Shown here: positions 5,738-7,348 of the stretch, in pieces
Layout of the letters: each line of letters starts with the position of its first letter
Position numbering within the stretch: the first letter of the stretch is position 1
Assembly (NCBI GenBank): GCA_050015935.1
Contig: JBEKAL010000205.1
Location: 1 to 7,348, forward strand
Direction of reading: 5' to 3'
DNA length: 7,348 nt
DNA from: Roseiarcus sp050015935
GTDB lineage: Bacteria; Pseudomonadota; Alphaproteobacteria; Rhizobiales; Beijerinckiaceae
Program-made: the position numbers and the translations under genes
The notes under the pieces: model-generated
The model's database searches: none
What the model saw: only the letters and a program-made list of their open reading frames with translations
What the model was told of the DNA's origin: nothing

Positions 5738-5949
5738 CAGTAGCGATCGTTTCGGTCACGATAATCGTCGACGTTGGCCCCGCGCGCGATGCCGACTAAC
5801 TCCTCTCGGCTTGGCACGGGGATCATCAACAAGCCGTTCCCCTTCGGAATGAACGCGAGCTTCTGGCCGGGACGCCAATGCATCTTGTCGCGCAAGGCCT
5901 TGGGGATTGAGACCTGATATTTCGGCGAGATTGTCGTTTCGGCGGTCAT
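5737..5949 (-). CDS. vapB: AbrB/MazE-fold antitoxin, VapB-type
   Basis: The 70-residue product has an N-terminal swapped-hairpin DNA-binding domain of the SpoVT/AbrB type: TISPKYQVSIPKALRDKMHW, then PGQKLAFIPKGNGLLMIPV, at residues 6-45. The C-terminal tail (SREELVGIARGANVDDYRDR) is the kind that wraps into a VapC toxin. It should bind its own promoter and neutralise the adjacent PIN toxin. The ATG at 5949-5947 has an AGGGG Shine-Dalgarno eight bases upstream. The stop overlaps the toxin start by one base. The N-terminal domain is clear; the partner assignment rests on adjacency. Confidence 0.9.
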   Translation of the reverse strand: MTAETTISPKYQVSIPKALRDKMHWRPGQKLAFIPKGNGLLMIPVPSREELVGIARGANVDDYRDRNDRY

Positions 5950-5957
5950 GATTTTTA

Positions 5958-6004
5958 CCCCTGGGGGATCGATCCTTATATCGTAAAATCCTCTACTGCG
6001 CCAA
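5958..6004 (-). promoter_or_regulatory. Candidate promoter and palindromic operator of the toxin-antitoxin genes
   Basis: On the minus strand TTGGCG (6004-5999, overlapping the last codons of ruvA) is followed after 18 bases by TATAAG (5980-5975), a plausible sigma-70-type -35/-10 pair. Two palindromes follow. GGATCGATCC is at 5975-5966, touching the -10 hexamer, and CCCCAGGGG is at 5966-5958 and contains the AGGGG ribosome binding site. Palindromes at this position suit autorepression by an AbrB-type antitoxin. The hexamers and palindromes are seen; their function is inference. Confidence 0.5.
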
Positions 6005-6607
6005 CTCCTTCAACCCCAGCCGGATCAGCGCCGCGGTCTGCGCCTCGGCGCCGAGCGCCGCGACGCCCTTGGCGACGGCGAGCGAAGCCTGCGGGCGGGA
6101 GTAGCCGAGTTTGACGAGCGCGAGCACCGCATCCTCGGCGGCTTTGGGCAATTTCGAGCCCGGCTCGGCGCCGGCGAGCGCGCCGCCGAGATCGGCGGCG
6201 CCGAAGGCCGGCGCCTTGTCCTTGAGCTCCAGCACCAGGCGCGCGGCGAGCTTCGGGCCGACGCCGGGAGCGCGCGCCATCATCGCCTTGTCCTGGCGGG
6301 CGATGGCGACGCTCAGCGCCTCGCCCGACAGCGCGCCGAGGATGCCGAGCGCGACCTTGGCGCCGACGCCCTGCACGCCCTGCAGCAGACGGAACCAGTC
6401 GCGCTCGGCCTCGGTCAGGAAGCCGAAAAGCCGGATCGCGTCCTCGCGCACCTGGGTCTCGATGTGCAGCGTCGCCGCCTGACCCACCGGCGGCAGGGCG
6501 CGCAGGGTGCGCGCCGAGGCGGAAACGACATAGCCGACGCCGCCGACGTCGATGACCAGGCCGTCCTCGTCGACGCCGTCGACGATTCCCTTGAGCTTGC
6601 CGATCAT
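5993..6607 (-). CDS. ruvA: Holliday junction DNA-binding subunit RuvA
   Basis: The 204-residue product binds four-way junctions as a tetramer and loads RuvB. Domain I (about 1-62) is the OB fold, MIGKLKGIVD through TQVREDAIRLFGF. The acidic-pin residues E55 and D56 sit at the same numbers as in E. coli RuvA. Domain II has two helix-hairpin-helix motifs, LLQGVQGVGAKVALGIL (74-90) and RAPGVGPKLAARLVLEL (112-128). A linker (about 132-152) leads to domain III (153-204), which contacts RuvB. The ATG at 6607-6605 overlaps the ruvC stop as ATGA. A longer reading frame extends upstream through ruvC and is rejected. After the TAG at 5995-5993 comes the toxin-antitoxin pair rather than ruvB. Confidence 0.96.
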   Translation of the reverse strand: MIGKLKGIVDGVDEDGLVIDVGGVGYVVSASARTLRALPPVGQAATLHIETQVREDAIRLFGFLTEAERDWFRLLQGVQGVGAKVALGILGALSGEALSVAIARQDKAMMARAPGVGPKLAARLVLELKDKAPAFGAADLGGALAGAEPGSKLPKAAEDAVLALVKLGYSRPQASLAVAKGVAALGAEAQTAALIRLGLKELAQ

Positions 6608-7107
6608 GCGGCGCCTCGCGCGCGCGCGGCGCGGTGTTGCGCGTGGCAGATGGCGACCGCCAGCGCGTCGGCGGCGTCGGGCGAGCGAACCTGGCTCAAG
6701 GGAAGAAGCGTCTTGACCATCATCGCCACCTGCCCCTTCTCGGCATGGCCGACGCCGACGACCGTCTTCTTGATCAGGTTGGCCGCGTATTCGGCGACCG
6801 GCAAGCCCTGGAGCGCGAGCGCCGCGAGCGCGACGCCGCGCGCCTGGCCGAGTTTCAGCGTCGATTGCGGATCGCGGTTGACGAAGGTCTCCTCGACCGC
6901 CGCCTCCGCCGGCCGCTCGTCTTCGACGAGGCGCGCGAGCGCGCGATGGATGAGCGCGAGCCGATCGGCGAGCGAGGTCGCCGCGTCGGTGTGAATCGAA
7001 CCGCAGGAGACATAGCCGAGCCTCGTGCCTAAGACTTCGATCACCCCCCAGCCGGTATTGCGCAGGCCGGGGTCGACGCCGAGAATGCGAATCGCGCCCA
7101 TGTTCAT
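6604..7107 (-). CDS. ruvC: Holliday junction resolvase RuvC
   Basis: The 167-residue endonuclease cuts four-way junctions after RuvAB branch migration. It has an RNase H-like fold with the four catalytic acids visible: D12 in LGVDPGLRNTGWG, E72 in AAVEETFVN, and D144 and D147 in SPDAADALAVAICH. LKLGQARGVALAA and KKTVVGVGHAEKGQV are the conserved helix and DNA-contact loop. Two in-frame starts exist: ATG at 7107 (MNMGAIRILG) and ATG at 7101 (MGAIRILG). Neither has a strong Shine-Dalgarno; the first is kept here. The stop overlaps the ruvA start. It is the first gene of the ruv cluster in the window. Confidence 0.96.
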   Translation of the reverse strand: MNMGAIRILGVDPGLRNTGWGVIEVLGTRLGYVSCGSIHTDAATSLADRLALIHRALARLVEDERPAEAAVEETFVNRDPQSTLKLGQARGVALAALALQGLPVAEYAANLIKKTVVGVGHAEKGQVAMMVKTLLPLSQVRSPDAADALAVAICHAQHRAARARGAA

Positions 7108-7348
7108 GAAATGATCTCATAAGCCATGAGGCGGCGCCCTGGCCAGGGCCTTGCCTTGCGCCCCACGCTAGACGTTACTACATTTGTGGAGATATCGGGA
7201 TTTCCGCCAATGATCGAACTCGAGCTGCGCAAATAGGGTATCCCCTTCACTCCAGTAAGCCCGCGTGATAGCTTCGGGGGATGGAAGTCGTAAGAAATCT
7301 TGTCCCTGGGGTTGATTACCCCAGGACGTTTCAAGAGGTTGACGAGTG
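7108..7348. other. Lower-G+C stretch upstream of ruvC, no secure gene
   Basis: This 241-bp stretch is clearly less GC-rich than the genes and presumably carries the ruvC promoter, though I could not pick out a convincing one. It contains a perfect hairpin at 7305-7325 (CCTGGGGT and ACCCCAGG, five-base loop) and a perfect 14-bp palindrome GCCCTGGCCAGGGC at 7136-7149. A minus-strand open frame of 76 codons (TTG at 7334 to TGA at 7106-7104) overlaps the ruvC ATG as ATGA. It has no visible ribosome binding site, resembles no family I know and runs through both palindromes, so I do not call it as a gene. Confidence 0.5.

Noticed and set aside
7102..7116. LexA-type box at the ruvC start (GTTC-N7-GATC)
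   Set aside because: The second half-site has a mismatch and the site overlaps the start codon; this is not enough to claim SOS control.
5993..7120. A 375-codon frame joining ruvC sequence to RuvA
   Set aside because: The upstream part is a shadow of ruvC. RuvA begins at the ATG overlapping the ruvC stop, giving the standard length of 204.
7104..7334. 76-codon gene overlapping ruvC
   Set aside because: It has a TTG start, no ribosome binding site and no recognisable family, and it runs through two palindromes; the ATGA overlap alone is weak evidence.

Overview
This is a GC-rich window (my impression is well above 60% G+C in the genes, lower in some intergenic stretches). It is almost certainly from an alphaproteobacterium of the Hyphomicrobiales/Rhizobiales. 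The grounds are the protein sequences, a GTCATTGCGAG...GCAATCCA palindromic repeat of the kind scattered through those genomes, and a tiny membrane protein fused by overlap to xerD. A methanotroph-like relative (Methylocystaceae/Beijerinckiaceae) is possible, but that is only an impression. Every gene I can support lies on the minus strand, so transcription runs from high to low coordinates.

Right part (7107 to 3749) is a Holliday-junction processing cluster. ruvC and ruvA overlap by four bases. The ruvA-ruvB succession is then interrupted by a VapBC-type toxin-antitoxin pair (AbrB-fold antitoxin, PIN-domain toxin) and a predicted multi-pass membrane protein. The toxin gene overlaps the membrane-protein gene by GTGA, and the membrane-protein gene ends one base before ruvB. 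A candidate promoter with two palindromes sits in the 43-bp ruvA-vapB gap, so ruvB may be expressed from a toxin-antitoxin-type promoter as well as from the ruvC promoter.

Middle part (3748 to 2146) starts with a roughly 200-bp intergenic region holding a palindromic repeat. A second tight operon follows: a 47-residue single-pass membrane protein (GTG start), the tyrosine recombinase XerD, and a DUF167/YggU-family protein, each overlapping the next by four bases.

Left part (2145 to 1) is transport-related. It has a LivJ/LivK-type periplasmic amino-acid-binding protein without its permease genes. Directly after its stop codon comes a 5'-truncated second copy of the DUF167 gene, so the transporter gene is bracketed by two diverged DUF167 copies. 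A region of about 420 bp without a gene follows, with GGGACAG motifs, a GC-rich hairpin and three tandem copies of a 32-34 bp repeat. The window ends with the first 46 codons of a second periplasmic binding protein, probably for a sugar.

The extreme right (7108-7348) is lower in G+C and has no convincing gene. I do not see an unmistakable new defence or mobile system. The strongest unusual features are the toxin-antitoxin pair embedded in the ruv operon, the DUF167 duplication around the transporter gene, and the tandem repeats whose last unit supplies a ribosome binding site.
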